The translations under genes and the position numbers were made by a program. This document shows positions 7,087 through 15,619 of a DNA stretch of 64,000 nucleotides, piece after piece (positions within the stretch are counted from its first letter, which is position 1; each line of letters starts with the position of its first letter). Location: NCBI GenBank assembly GCA_023415795.1, contig JAEZJG010000014.1, positions 1-64,000 of the forward strand. The letters run 5' to 3'. The notes below the pieces were generated by a model that was not told the origin of the DNA, did not search any database, and worked only from the letters and a program-made list of their open reading frames with translations. Source of the DNA: Bacillota bacterium (GTDB lineage Bacteria; Bacillota; Clostridia; Christensenellales; SZUA-584).

Positions 7087-9069
7087 TTGAAAAACAAGGT
7101 AAAAAAAATAGTATATTTGTTGATTGCTCTTCTGCTGACTGCCAGTTTTGCGGGGTGCTCGTATACGGTAAGGGGATACGGTTTCTTTGCCGACGGCCCC
7201 GGGAGGTGGGGCGACTATTCGCAAGCGGATAGGCCGGATAATACGCAGTCTGTTGCTGCGGACACGGGATCGCCTAACTGGACGGTGGCAATATATATGA
7301 ACGGCTCGGATTTGGAAAGCGAAGGCGGCGAAGCGACGGCGAATCTGCAGAGCTTATTGTCGGTAAAGCTGCCGGACAGCGTGAACGTGCTGGTGTATAC
7401 CGGCGGCACGAAGGCATGGCAGAACGAGCTGATCAGCGCCGATGCCAATCAGATATGGCTGGCAGAGGACGGCGGATTGACATTGCTGGAGACTATGGAG
7501 CCAAAAAGCATCGGTGAGAGCGATACTCTGGCAGAGTTTTTAAGCTACGTGAAGACATACTATCCGGCGGATAAGAATGCTCTTGTTTTCTGGAATCATG
7601 GCGGAGGGAGCATTTGGGGCTTTGGCGCGGATGAGCTGTATGATTATGACGGGCTGACGCTGCCTGAGATAAACGCAGCGATGGCGGCATCTTACGACGG
7701 TCAGCCGTATGAGCTGGTGGGCTTTGACGCGTGCCTGATGGCCAGCGCAGAAACAGCGGGCATGATGGCACCATACGCGCGGTATATGGTGGCTTCTGAG
7801 GAAGTGGAGCCGGGCGGCGGCTGGGAATACGAGAAGGTGTTCTCGGCGCTGGCACAAAAACCGCGTATGGATGGTTTGGCGCTGGGCACGGTGGTGACGG
7901 ACAGCTTTTACGGCAAATATCTGAACACATCAACAGAGGGGCTTATCACATGTTCAGTGTTGGATCTCTCTAAGATGGCTGCGCTGGAGGAAACGCTGGG
8001 GAAATACGCTCAGGGGTTGTCGGGAACGATTGTGCAGCCGGAGGCGCGCAACACGCTGTCCGCAACACGCCAAAGAGCGGAGAAGTATGGCGAGGAACCG
8101 GGACAAGAATCCTTCGATCTCATAGACCTGTATGACTTTGTGGATCAGCAGCAGGCGGCGGGTCAGGCATATTCGGCGGATCTGATGGCGGCGATTGAGG
8201 ATGTGGTGGTTTATGAGGTGAGCGGCTCGCAGCGCGCCAACTCCTACGGACTGTCCATCTATTTCCCGTATGCCGGGACAGCGAGCTTTGGCGACAGTCT
8301 GGCGATATATGACCAGCTGAATTTCTGCCCTGAGTATAAGGCATTCATAAAGGACTTTGCGACGGTGATTACTGACGACACAGTGCTGAATGCGGTGCCG
8401 GAATACACGGATACGATCCAGTACGTGGAGCAGGCAGACTACGGCGAAGTGGGGTCGTATTACGTGCAGCTGACACCGGAGCAGATGGAGTACATGAGCT
8501 TTGTATACTGCACGCTGGGTTGGTATATGGACGACGGCACGTTGATCGACATGGGGTACGACAGCGATATCACCCTCAATTACGATGACAACACCATTCA
8601 TGATGACTTTGAGGGAAACTGGACGGGTCTTAACGGGCAGCCGGTGGCAGTTTATGTGATGGACGAGACTGAGGACTACATACTTTATGATATTCCGGTG
8701 CTCTATAACGGCGATAATGCCGTGGTGAAGAGCGTCTGGACTTGGGATAAAGCCTATGAAACGGGCGGCTACTACACGTATATGGGCATATTCTACAGCA
8801 GCGGTGACTATACGGCGCCCAGCTCCAAGCTGTCGATAGACCTAAAGCCGGGTGATGTGGTGACACCAATTTACTGGCCGTTGTACTCAGAAGATAACTA
8901 CGATGATTATTATGTTGGCACAGACATCGTGATTGGTGACGACGGATTGTATCTGGATTTTATAGAGCTGCCCAAGGGTGAAGACTACGAATACGGCTTC
9001 ATGTTTATTGATATTTATGGTCAGTATCATTATTCCGAAACGCTGGATTTCACATGGGATTATAACTAA
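7087..9069 (+). CDS. Clostripain-family (C11) cysteine peptidase lipoprotein
   Basis: Secreted Arg-type or self-activating cysteine protease family (caspase-like fold). The signal peptide ends in a lipobox, ASFAGC, so the mature protein is probably lipid-anchored. The peptidase domain covers roughly residues 60-430: the catalytic His is in VFWNHGGGSIWGFG and the catalytic Cys in VGFDACLMASAE. The C-terminal 220 residues are rich in Tyr, Asp and Gly and look like beta-sandwich surface domains. It starts with TTG, with GAGGAG six bases upstream. It is divergent from perR, stands alone and has its own terminator. The substrate is unknown; host or self surface proteins are both possible. Confidence 0.9.
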   Translation: MKNKVKKIVYLLIALLLTASFAGCSYTVRGYGFFADGPGRWGDYSQADRPDNTQSVAADTGSPNWTVAIYMNGSDLESEGGEATANLQSLLSVKLPDSVNVLVYTGGTKAWQNELISADANQIWLAEDGGLTLLETMEPKSIGESDTLAEFLSYVKTYYPADKNALVFWNHGGGSIWGFGADELYDYDGLTLPEINAAMAASYDGQPYELVGFDACLMASAETAGMMAPYARYMVASEEVEPGGGWEYEKVFSALAQKPRMDGLALGTVVTDSFYGKYLNTSTEGLITCSVLDLSKMAALEETLGKYAQGLSGTIVQPEARNTLSATRQRAEKYGEEPGQESFDLIDLYDFVDQQQAAGQAYSADLMAAIEDVVVYEVSGSQRANSYGLSIYFPYAGTASFGDSLAIYDQLNFCPEYKAFIKDFATVITDDTVLNAVPEYTDTIQYVEQADYGEVGSYYVQLTPEQMEYMSFVYCTLGWYMDDGTLIDMGYDSDITLNYDDNTIHDDFEGNWTGLNGQPVAVYVMDETEDYILYDIPVLYNGDNAVVKSVWTWDKAYETGGYYTYMGIFYSSGDYTAPSSKLSIDLKPGDVVTPIYWPLYSEDNYDDYYVGTDIVIGDDGLYLDFIELPKGEDYEYGFMFIDIYGQYHYSETLDFTWDYN

Positions 9070-9090
9070 ACTCAAGAAGAGGCCAACTAA

Positions 9091-9126
9091 AAGGCTGCCG
9101 GGTTTTGCTGATCCGGCAGCCTTTTT
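9091..9126 (+). terminator. Terminator after the C11 peptidase gene
   Basis: An 11-bp perfect stem (AAGGCTGCCGG and its complement) runs directly into TTTTT. The A-run on the other side means it may also stop minus-strand transcription from the floA operon. Confidence 0.92.
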
Positions 9127-9148
9127 AAATCTGTAAACGTCAGGGATA

Positions 9149-9676
9149 CTATCGCCGCTGAGCACCGCTGCGACGGGGCAGTATCTCTGAATAGATGACA
9201 GCCTTGACAAGATCGTTCTGATCTTCAAACAGCCGCATACCGGCACTGCTTTGCAGCTGCTGCTGCCGGGCTAAGGATGTCTGCGGCAGAGCATCTGCTT
9301 CATCGTCCATAAAATATGCGCTGACCTGTATACCTGTGAACGGATTTACGGATTCCACGGCCATTGATCTGGCGTCCATGTTGTCAGTCAATCTCGTATA
9401 CGGCTCAGCCACAACGGGCGCCGCAGATGCAGCGTAAGGCATAGCCTGCTCGGCGGGCGGCGCATAATATTGCATAGGCGGCGCAACAGGGCGCACAGGC
9501 GGCGGGCTGGGCGCATCATCCTGCAAGCCTGCAGCCATCATGAACGCGCGCTGGATGTCCGACATCACAGGGCGCGGCGTCTGACCTTGCTCGCCTGAGG
9601 ATGACGGTTTCTTTTTCGTAGCTGCGGAAATGACGGCTACGATTACTCCAACGATGATCAGTAATGCGAATTCCAT
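9149..9676 (-). CDS. Membrane-anchored protein of unknown function, floA operon
   Basis: I do not recognise this protein. It has one N-terminal membrane span (residues 1-20, FALLIIVGVIVAVISAA), a KKK stop-transfer, a long Pro/Ala-rich disordered middle with PPP and APP runs, and a short conserved-looking end (LVKAVIYSEILPRR). It follows floA by 5 bp on the same strand, so it is co-transcribed with nfeD and floA and may be a partner of the flotillin-like scaffold. Confidence 0.75.
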   Translation of the reverse strand: MEFALLIIVGVIVAVISAATKKKPSSSGEQGQTPRPVMSDIQRAFMMAAGLQDDAPSPPPVRPVAPPMQYYAPPAEQAMPYAASAAPVVAEPYTRLTDNMDARSMAVESVNPFTGIQVSAYFMDDEADALPQTSLARQQQLQSSAGMRLFEDQNDLVKAVIYSEILPRRSGAQRR

Positions 9677-9681
9677 GGCGA

Positions 9682-10677
9682 TTAGTCCTGACTATCCTTT
9701 TTTGCCTTAGGACCGGCTGCTTCGGATATAGAGTCGCGCATGTGCGTATCCGCGATCACATTCTTCATATTATAATAGTCCATTACACCAAGGTTGCCCT
9801 CGCGGAACGCCTCTGCCATGGCCAACGGTATCTGCGCCTCGGCCTCGACGACCTTTGCGCGCATCTGCTGAACGGCGGCAAGCATTTCCTGCTCTTGCGC
9901 GACAGCCATTGCGCGGCGTTCCTCTGCCTTGGCCTGTGCGATCTTCTTATCGGCCTGAGCCTGATCGATCTGCAGCTGTGCGCCAATGTTACGACCCACA
10001 TCGACGTCCGCGATATCAATGGAGAGAATTTCAAACGCTGTACCCGCATCCAAGCCCTTTGCCAGCACCGTCTTGGAGATAAGGTCCGGATTTTCCAGCA
10101 CTTCTTTATGTGTCTGGGCCGAGCCGACGGTGGTAACAATACCTTCGCCCACGCGCGCGATCACCGTTTCTTCACCCGCGCCGCCCACAAGGCGATCGAT
10201 GTTGGTGCGCACCGTGACGCGTGCTTTTGCCTTGAGCTCGATGCCGTCCTTTGCGATGGCGGCGACGACGGGGGTTTCAATAACCTTGGGGTTGACGCTC
10301 ATTTTGACCGCAGTCAGCACGTCGCGCCCGGCAAGGTCGATCGCGGTTGCGCGTTTGAAATCGAGCGGGATGTCTGCCTTCTGCGCCGCAATCAGCGCAT
10401 CCACCACGCGGTCTACGTTACCGCCTGCAAGGTAATGCTGCTCCAGCATGTTGGTGGTCATGTCGATACCTGCCTTAACGGCCTTGATAAGCGGATTAGC
10501 GATGCGAGCAGGCGGTATCTTCCGCAGGCGCATCCCGACGAGAGACACGATGCGCAGCTTAACGCCTGATGCGCGCGCCGCGATCCACAGACGGACAGGC
10601 ACGAAGCTGAAGAAAACGACGATTAAAATGAAAGCGAGAACGATTAGTACGATTAACATCAAAACATCCGATTCCAT
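9682..10677 (-). CDS. floA: Flotillin-like membrane microdomain protein FloA
   Basis: FloA proteins oligomerise in the membrane and organise functional microdomains that affect wall synthesis, secretion and membrane fluidity. An N-terminal hairpin-like hydrophobic stretch (VLMLIVLIVLAFILIVVFF) is followed by an SPFH/PHB-like region and a long Ala/Glu/Gln helix (residues about 230-300, QADKKIAQAKAEERRAMAV) that forms the oligomerisation coil. At 331 residues it matches the UPF0365 family. The ATG chosen has AAGGAG eight bases upstream; an upstream in-frame Met would add 19 residues before the membrane segment without a ribosome site. nfeD lies directly upstream, as is usual. Confidence 0.95.
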   Translation of the reverse strand: MESDVLMLIVLIVLAFILIVVFFSFVPVRLWIAARASGVKLRIVSLVGMRLRKIPPARIANPLIKAVKAGIDMTTNMLEQHYLAGGNVDRVVDALIAAQKADIPLDFKRATAIDLAGRDVLTAVKMSVNPKVIETPVVAAIAKDGIELKAKARVTVRTNIDRLVGGAGEETVIARVGEGIVTTVGSAQTHKEVLENPDLISKTVLAKGLDAGTAFEILSIDIADVDVGRNIGAQLQIDQAQADKKIAQAKAEERRAMAVAQEQEMLAAVQQMRAKVVEAEAQIPLAMAEAFREGNLGVMDYYNMKNVIADTHMRDSISEAAGPKAKKDSQD

Positions 10678-10745
10678 ATTAGCTCTCCTTAGTATTTTGA
10701 TTACCATATTATATAAAAGCCTGCGTGAACACAAGTTGTTATGGT

Positions 10746-11240
10746 CTAGTCTTCCAATTGCCGAACGAAAATGCGGCTGCCCTCGACGCGCAGCACGACG
10801 ATGTCTGACTTAGCGGGAATGAATTCACCCTCGGTGACTACGTCCGTCTTTATACCGTCGAAGTCCGCAGAACCCGCAGGACGCAAAGGGGTGATACTCC
10901 GACCTGTTTTTCCGAACAAGTGCGAATAATCGCTGCTGGATACGTAGCCGGATTTGCTTTCCTCCGCGTCTTTGAGCACCAGAGACGACCGATAAAGCCA
11001 GCCACGCTTAAAACTGCGCGCGGCAACAAGCGAGATCGCAATAACGATGGCGGTAATGACGGCCACCATAATGATTGCTTCCGCCCAGGTTTTTGCCTGA
11101 AAAACGATGCAAAGCACGAGCGCGACCAGCCCAAGACCGCCAAAGATGCCGAAGCCCGGAATAAAAAGCTCGATTAAAAGCAGCACCATACCGGCAACAA
11201 ACAGAATAATAGATACAAATTCAACCGATTCAAAAAGCAC
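10746..11240 (-). CDS. NfeD-family membrane protein
   Basis: Short NfeD partner of flotillin-like proteins. Three or four hydrophobic segments fill residues 8-75 (including LLLIELFIPGFGIFGGLGLV, a family hallmark). A C-terminal OB-fold-like domain (GKTGRSITPLRPAG...VEGSRIFV) faces the cytoplasm. It starts with GTG, with AAGGAGG upstream at a rather long spacing of about 12 bases. It is the first gene of the three-gene minus-strand floA operon. Confidence 0.93.
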   Translation of the reverse strand: MLFESVEFVSIILFVAGMVLLLIELFIPGFGIFGGLGLVALVLCIVFQAKTWAEAIIMVAVITAIVIAISLVAARSFKRGWLYRSSLVLKDAEESKSGYVSSSDYSHLFGKTGRSITPLRPAGSADFDGIKTDVVTEGEFIPAKSDIVVLRVEGSRIFVRQLED

Positions 11241-11432
11241 TGGAAACTGCGCCTCCTTTCAAAACCTGTACATACAATGCAATGTGTATTAATAGTATAG
11301 CAAAAATTGCAGAGATATGCCAAATTATTATTACTATCACGCACGAATCAGTGTGGAAGAGAAGCATCGGTTCATTACCTTAAATATAAAGAAAACCGTC
11401 TGATTTCAGCTTGAATAGGGCAGAATAGCCGA

Positions 11433-11461
11433 TTGACATTACACTTTGAAAAGCGTATGAT
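11433..11461 (+). promoter_or_regulatory. Sigma-70-type promoter of kimA
   Basis: TTGACA, 17 bases, TATGAT: a consensus -35 and near-consensus -10. The predicted 5' UTR is about 50 bases and has no room for a ydaO-type c-di-AMP riboswitch. A second TATAAT lies near 11490. Confidence 0.8.
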
Positions 11462-11517
11462 TCGCGTTATGTACCATCATGTTATAGGTATAATTGTATT
11501 ATATATGAAAGCCGGCT

Positions 11518-13413
11518 ATGAATAATAAAAAGAAGATTTTGAAAAATATCTTGTTGGGCAAAACGCTAAAGAACAGTGATCTTGAGAATGAAAAGCTGAA
11601 CCGTGTATGGGGCGTGCCGATCATGGCGAGCGACGCGGTTTCATCAGTGGCTTATGCTATTGAAGAGATGCTGATTGTTCTGGTACCGGCAATGGGGTTC
11701 TTTGCGGTCGACTATCTTGGCTATATCGCTTTGCCCATCATACTGCTTCTTTTGGTACTGGTGTTTTCCTATTCGCAGATCATCAACAGTTATCCAAACG
11801 GGGGCGGCGCATATATCGTGGCGTCACAGAATATCGGCAAGCCAGCGGCGTTGGTTGCCGCCGGGGCGTTGATTGTGGATTATGTGATGACGGTGGCGGT
11901 CAGCCTTTCCGCGGCGACAGCGGCGTTTATCGCCGCTTTTCCGGAGTTTGCCCATTACCGTATACTGATTGCCCTGGCTTGCCTGCTTATCGTTACGCTG
12001 CTGAATCTGCGCGGGGTGCGGGAGTCATCAAAGGTGTTCGGCGTTCCCACCTACGGTTTTATATTGATCATGGGCGCTTTGATCGTCACCGGTTTTGTGC
12101 GCATGGCAATGGGGACGCTTCCGCCTGTGAGCTATGAGCATACGGCTGTGGCTTCCACGGGGGGCGGTCTGCAGGTGATTACCTTTATATTGTTCCTGCG
12201 GGCGTTTTCATCAGGCTGCTCTGCACTGACGGGCGTTGAAGCAGTGAGCAACGCTGTGCCTTCTTTCAGAAATCCGTCGCAGCGCAATGCAAAACACATT
12301 CTTTATATACTGGCAGGCATCATCATTTTCCTGTTTGGCGGGTCTACATTGCTGTCCATTAATTTGCGTATTGTCCCTGTTGAAGGGTTGACAGTGATAT
12401 CTCAGATGGGTCAGGCGGTGTTCGGCAGGGGCGTACTGTTTTATCTGTTGCAATTCGCGACGTCGCTGATATTGTTGCTGGCTGCCAACACCGCTTACAA
12501 CGGTTTGCCGACGCTGCTTGCCATATTGGCCAAGGACGGTTATATGCCGCGGCAGTTTATGCAGAGAGGGACGCGACTGAGCTTTTCCAACGGCATCATC
12601 TTCATCTTAATAGCTGCCGGGTTGCTGCTTGTGATATTCAAAGCCAATACGCATCATTTGATTCCGCTGTATGCGGTAGGCGTGTTCCTGTCCTTCACGT
12701 TGTCGCAGGCTGGTATGGTGATCAAATGGTTCCGAAACAAGGGCGAGGGCTGGAAACACAAAATGTTGATCAACGGGGCTGGAGCTCTGATGACGGCGGT
12801 GGGCACGGTCATTGTGTTCCTGACCAAATTCACGCAAGGATCGTGGCTGCTGGCCGTTGTAATACCGATTATCTGCCTGATGATGCACATTATCCATAAA
12901 CATTATATATTTATAAAGGATCAGCTCAAAGCAGATGATTTCATGGAGCATTACCATAAAAGCGTCAGTGGGGACAAGAATCTGTGCATCGTGCTGGCCA
13001 GCTCGATGAGCCGCTCGGTTTTTAAGTCATTGAATTATGCAAACCTGATGACCTCCAACGTGGTTGCGCTCCACATATCGACGGATGACAGGCGAAGCGA
13101 GCGTCTAAAAGAACAATGGAATAAGACAGGCATTGACGTTCCGCTGGAGATCATCAAAGCGCCGTATCGGGACATACTTGAGCCGCTGGAGTGTTACCTC
13201 GCTGCTCAGGAGGAGAATTTAAAGCCCGGCGACACCATATCCGTGGTACTGGTCCGATTCATACAGGAGAGATGGTTTGATAACGCGCTGCACAATCAGA
13301 CCACGTATTTTATTGAGAAGAAGCTGCGGAAGTATAAAAATGTGGCTACTGTGATCGTACCTTATATATACAGCACCAAATACAGCAACATGAAAACGGG
13401 TGAAAAAGGGTGA
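11518..13413 (+). CDS. kimA: KimA-type potassium importer, APC superfamily
   Basis: Proton-coupled high-affinity K+ importer. About twelve membrane helices fill residues 30-465. The blocks MASDAVSSVAYAIEEML, SYPNGGGAYIVASQN, RAFSSGCSALTGVEAVSN and LIPLYAVGVFLSFTLSQAG match KimA (YdaO) of Bacillus subtilis as I remember it. The C-terminal 150 residues are a soluble universal-stress-like domain, which in KimA binds c-di-AMP. The ATG has only a weak GAAAG ribosome site. A strong promoter precedes it. It stands alone between the floA operon and the S10 operon. A general amino-acid permease is the alternative reading, but the K+-transporter motifs fit better. Confidence 0.85.
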   Translation: MNNKKKILKNILLGKTLKNSDLENEKLNRVWGVPIMASDAVSSVAYAIEEMLIVLVPAMGFFAVDYLGYIALPIILLLLVLVFSYSQIINSYPNGGGAYIVASQNIGKPAALVAAGALIVDYVMTVAVSLSAATAAFIAAFPEFAHYRILIALACLLIVTLLNLRGVRESSKVFGVPTYGFILIMGALIVTGFVRMAMGTLPPVSYEHTAVASTGGGLQVITFILFLRAFSSGCSALTGVEAVSNAVPSFRNPSQRNAKHILYILAGIIIFLFGGSTLLSINLRIVPVEGLTVISQMGQAVFGRGVLFYLLQFATSLILLLAANTAYNGLPTLLAILAKDGYMPRQFMQRGTRLSFSNGIIFILIAAGLLLVIFKANTHHLIPLYAVGVFLSFTLSQAGMVIKWFRNKGEGWKHKMLINGAGALMTAVGTVIVFLTKFTQGSWLLAVVIPIICLMMHIIHKHYIFIKDQLKADDFMEHYHKSVSGDKNLCIVLASSMSRSVFKSLNYANLMTSNVVALHISTDDRRSERLKEQWNKTGIDVPLEIIKAPYRDILEPLECYLAAQEENLKPGDTISVVLVRFIQERWFDNALHNQTTYFIEKKLRKYKNVATVIVPYIYSTKYSNMKTGEKG

Positions 13414-13479
13414 ATCCAGAGGCGTTTTTGTGCATAATAGCACACAATAAAAGTGTGAGAAAAAAGTTCAAAAAAAAAC

Positions 13480-13508
13480 TTGCTTTTAGGGAATAGTTAA
13501 TATATAAT
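13480..13508 (+). promoter_or_regulatory. Promoter of the S10-spc-alpha superoperon
   Basis: TTGCTT, 17 bases, TATAAT, with an A-rich UP-like tract (AAAAAAAAAC) immediately upstream of the -35, as expected for a strong ribosomal-protein promoter. Transcription should begin near 13515, giving a leader of about 200 bases. Confidence 0.8.
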
Positions 13509-13514
13509 TTTCAC

Positions 13515-13707
13515 GCTGCGTAAATTAGGCAGCTTGAAATTGATGCTTTTGTGAGAGGTTGCCGGAAAAAAACGCTTCCGGGTAACTTTCGCAGGAGAGA
13601 TGTCCGCGAGATCGGACAACGCTCCATAAGCGGCACAGTAAATTGTGCCGCGGGAAACAAATATGATACACACGGCTGAGTGTATGTGGAGCGAGAGCGT
13701 AAGGAGG
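13515..13707 (+). ncRNA. Structured 5' leader of the S10 operon (cis-regulatory RNA candidate)
   Basis: Between promoter and rpsJ lies a chain of perfect stems: GCTGC/GCAGC (13515-13533), CCGGAA/TTCCGG (13562-13581), TGTCCG/CGGACA (13601-13618), GCGGCACA/TGTGCCGC (13630-13651) and ATACAC/GTGTAT (13666-13685). A 7-bp long-range helix (13620-13626 with 13687-13693, CGCTCCA/TGGAGCG) encloses the last two, making a three-way junction that ends 7 bases before the AAGGAGG of rpsJ. This is the position and shape of a ribosomal-protein autoregulatory site; the protein ligand (L4 or another) is not known from sequence. Confidence 0.6.
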
Positions 13708-13714
13708 GTAAAAC

Positions 13715-14023
13715 ATGGCAAGCCAAAAGATTCGGATCAAATTGAAGGCGTACGATTACAACCTGATCGACCAGTCGGCCAGCAAAATCGTAGACACCGC
13801 CAAACGTACGGGCGCAAAGGTATCGGGACCCATCCCGCTGCCCACACAGAAGGAAATTGTGACAATACTGCGTGCGCCGCATAAGTACAAGGATTCTCGT
13901 GAACAGTTCGAGATCAAGACGCACAAGAGGCTGATCGACATTCTTGAAGCCACATCAAAGACGACAGACGCGCTGATGCGGCTGGATCTGCCTTCCGGCG
14001 TGGACATAGAAATTAAGCTCTAG
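13715..14023 (+). CDS. rpsJ: 30S ribosomal protein S10
   Basis: Small-subunit head protein that also serves transcription antitermination as NusE. The 102 residues align over the full family length, with IRIKLKAYDYNLIDQSASKIVDTA at the start and SGVDIEIKL at the end. An excellent AAGGAGG stands 7 bases before the ATG. It is the first gene of the superoperon; the usual str operon (rpsL-rpsG-fusA-tuf) is not upstream here. Confidence 0.99.
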   Translation: MASQKIRIKLKAYDYNLIDQSASKIVDTAKRTGAKVSGPIPLPTQKEIVTILRAPHKYKDSREQFEIKTHKRLIDILEATSKTTDALMRLDLPSGVDIEIKL

Positions 14024-14037
14024 GGGGGGGAAGACGG

Positions 14038-14667
14038 ATGAAAGCGATATTGGGCAGAAAGCTGGGTATGACGCAGCTGTTTCTGGACAACGGCACCGTG
14101 GTCCCGGTCACGGTTGTTGAGGCGGGCCCGTGCGTGGTAACGCAGAAGAAGACGACTCAGACGGACGGCTACAACGCCATTCAGCTGGGATTTGAAGATA
14201 TCCGTGAGAAGCTGGTAAGCAAACCGCTGCAGGGTCACTTCAAAAAAGCAGGCGTTTCGTTCAAACGCAGCCTGCGTGAATATCACGTGGACAACACGGA
14301 TGATTATTCTCTGGGCCAGGAAATCAAAGTGGATGTATTCGAAAAGGGCGACATCGTCGACATACAGGGCACATCCAAGGGCAAGGGCTTCCAGGGCACC
14401 ATCAAGCGCCACAACGCGCATAGGGGACCCATGACACACGGCTCGCGCAACCAGAGAAAACCGGGCAGCATCGGCGCTTGCGCAGACCCGTCCCGCGTTA
14501 TCAAGGGTAAGAAGCTGCCGGGACACATGGGCAATGAGACGGTGACGGTGCAAAACATAGAGGTTGTCGGCATCGATCTTGACAAGAACGTGCTGCTGGT
14601 GAAAGGTGCTGTGCCCGGCGCTAAGGGCGGACTGCTTTCGATCTCGAAGGCTGTCAAGCAGAGCTAA
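14038..14667 (+). CDS. rplC: 50S ribosomal protein L3
   Basis: Early-assembly large-subunit protein whose extension reaches the peptidyl-transferase centre. It begins MKAILGRKLGMTQLF and contains the conserved loop HGSRNQRKPGSIGACADPSRV. Its ribosome site lies in an unusual run of eight G residues right after the rpsJ stop. Confidence 0.99.
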   Translation: MKAILGRKLGMTQLFLDNGTVVPVTVVEAGPCVVTQKKTTQTDGYNAIQLGFEDIREKLVSKPLQGHFKKAGVSFKRSLREYHVDNTDDYSLGQEIKVDVFEKGDIVDIQGTSKGKGFQGTIKRHNAHRGPMTHGSRNQRKPGSIGACADPSRVIKGKKLPGHMGNETVTVQNIEVVGIDLDKNVLLVKGAVPGAKGGLLSISKAVKQS

Positions 14668-14685
14668 GAAAAGGAAGTGAATCGA

Positions 14686-15309
14686 ATGCCCAAAGTATCT
14701 TTATATAAAAAGGACGGCTCCGAAGCCGGACAGATAGAATTGAATGATGCGGTGTTCGGCGTGGCTGTCAACGAAGCGGCGATACACCAGGTTGTGGTGG
14801 CCCAGCTGGCCGCCAAACGTCAGGGGACGCAGAGTACGCTGACCCGTGCAGAAGTGCGTGGCGGCGGCATCAAGCCTTGGCGTCAGAAGGGCACGGGCCG
14901 TGCGAGAGCCGGCTCCTCCCGTTCACCGGTATGGACCAAGGGCGGCGTCGTGTTTGCAATGAAGCCGCGTGACTATACCCAGAAGGTTAACAAGAAGGTT
15001 CGTCAGCTGGCTATCCGCAGTGCGCTGTCGATGAAGGTTGCCGACGGAGACATCATTGTACTGGAAGACTTGAAGCTGGACGCTCCTAAGACAAAGCTGA
15101 TGGCGGGCGTGCTGAACAAGTTCGATGCCAAGAAGGCACTTGTCGTCACCTATGGTGAAGGCAGCGACAGCGTGGTGCGCGCATCGGGCAACATCCCGAA
15201 CGTGAAGACGCTGCCGGCGGACTGCGTGAACGTGTATGATCTTGTCAACTATGACAAGCTGATCATCACGGCGGACGCGGTCAAAAAGGTCGAGGAGGTT
15301 TTTGCCTGA
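14686..15309 (+). CDS. rplD: 50S ribosomal protein L4
   Basis: Lines the exit tunnel; in several bacteria it also represses its own operon. Family block: GGGIKPWRQKGTGRARAGSSRSP. I take the ATG giving MPKVSLYKKDG, which matches the family start and has AAGGAAG eight bases upstream; the GTG three codons earlier overlaps that site. It is the leading candidate ligand of the structured leader upstream of rpsJ. Confidence 0.98.
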   Translation: MPKVSLYKKDGSEAGQIELNDAVFGVAVNEAAIHQVVVAQLAAKRQGTQSTLTRAEVRGGGIKPWRQKGTGRARAGSSRSPVWTKGGVVFAMKPRDYTQKVNKKVRQLAIRSALSMKVADGDIIVLEDLKLDAPKTKLMAGVLNKFDAKKALVVTYGEGSDSVVRASGNIPNVKTLPADCVNVYDLVNYDKLIITADAVKKVEEVFA

Positions 15310-15310
15310 T

Positions 15311-15604
15311 ATGGACGCAAGAGATATTATAAGAAAGCCCGTTCTGACTGAGAAGAGCTACGATGACATCGCCAACAAGAAGTACACATTTTTGGTGGAT
15401 ATCCGCGCTAACAAGTATCAGATCAAAAATGCGGTAGAAGAAGTTTTTGGCGTGAAGGTGAAGAGCGTGAACACGCTGCGTCAGCTTGGCAAAATGAAGC
15501 GCCAGGGTGCTCACATGGGCATGACGTCTGAAACCAAGAAAGCTTTTGTAACGCTGACCAAGGAATCCAAGACCATCGAGTTCTTCGATTCGCTGGCTCA
15601 GTAA
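15311..15604 (+). CDS. rplW: 50S ribosomal protein L23
   Basis: Tunnel-exit protein that docks signal recognition particle and trigger factor. It starts MDARDIIRKPVLTEKSYD and carries the loop KVKSVNTLRQLGKMKRQG. The ATG follows the rplD stop by one base and has GAGGAGG about 12 bases upstream, inside rplD; the nearby TTG start is too close to that site. Confidence 0.98.
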   Translation: MDARDIIRKPVLTEKSYDDIANKKYTFLVDIRANKYQIKNAVEEVFGVKVKSVNTLRQLGKMKRQGAHMGMTSETKKAFVTLTKESKTIEFFDSLAQ

Positions 15605-15619
15605 GGGGGAGGGGTAAGC

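Noticed and set aside
9664..10569. Open frame of about 300 codons opposite floA
   Set aside because: Same shadow pattern, with Cys/His/Arg-rich product and no family features; floA is a full-length family member.
11241..11517. ydaO-type riboswitch before kimA
   Set aside because: Conserved blocks are not present, and the consensus promoter leaves only about 50 bases of leader.
13431..13456. Terminator between kimA and the S10 promoter
   Set aside because: Small stems (TGTGC/GCACA, CACAC/GTGTG) occur but without a T-run on the plus strand; evidence is too weak.
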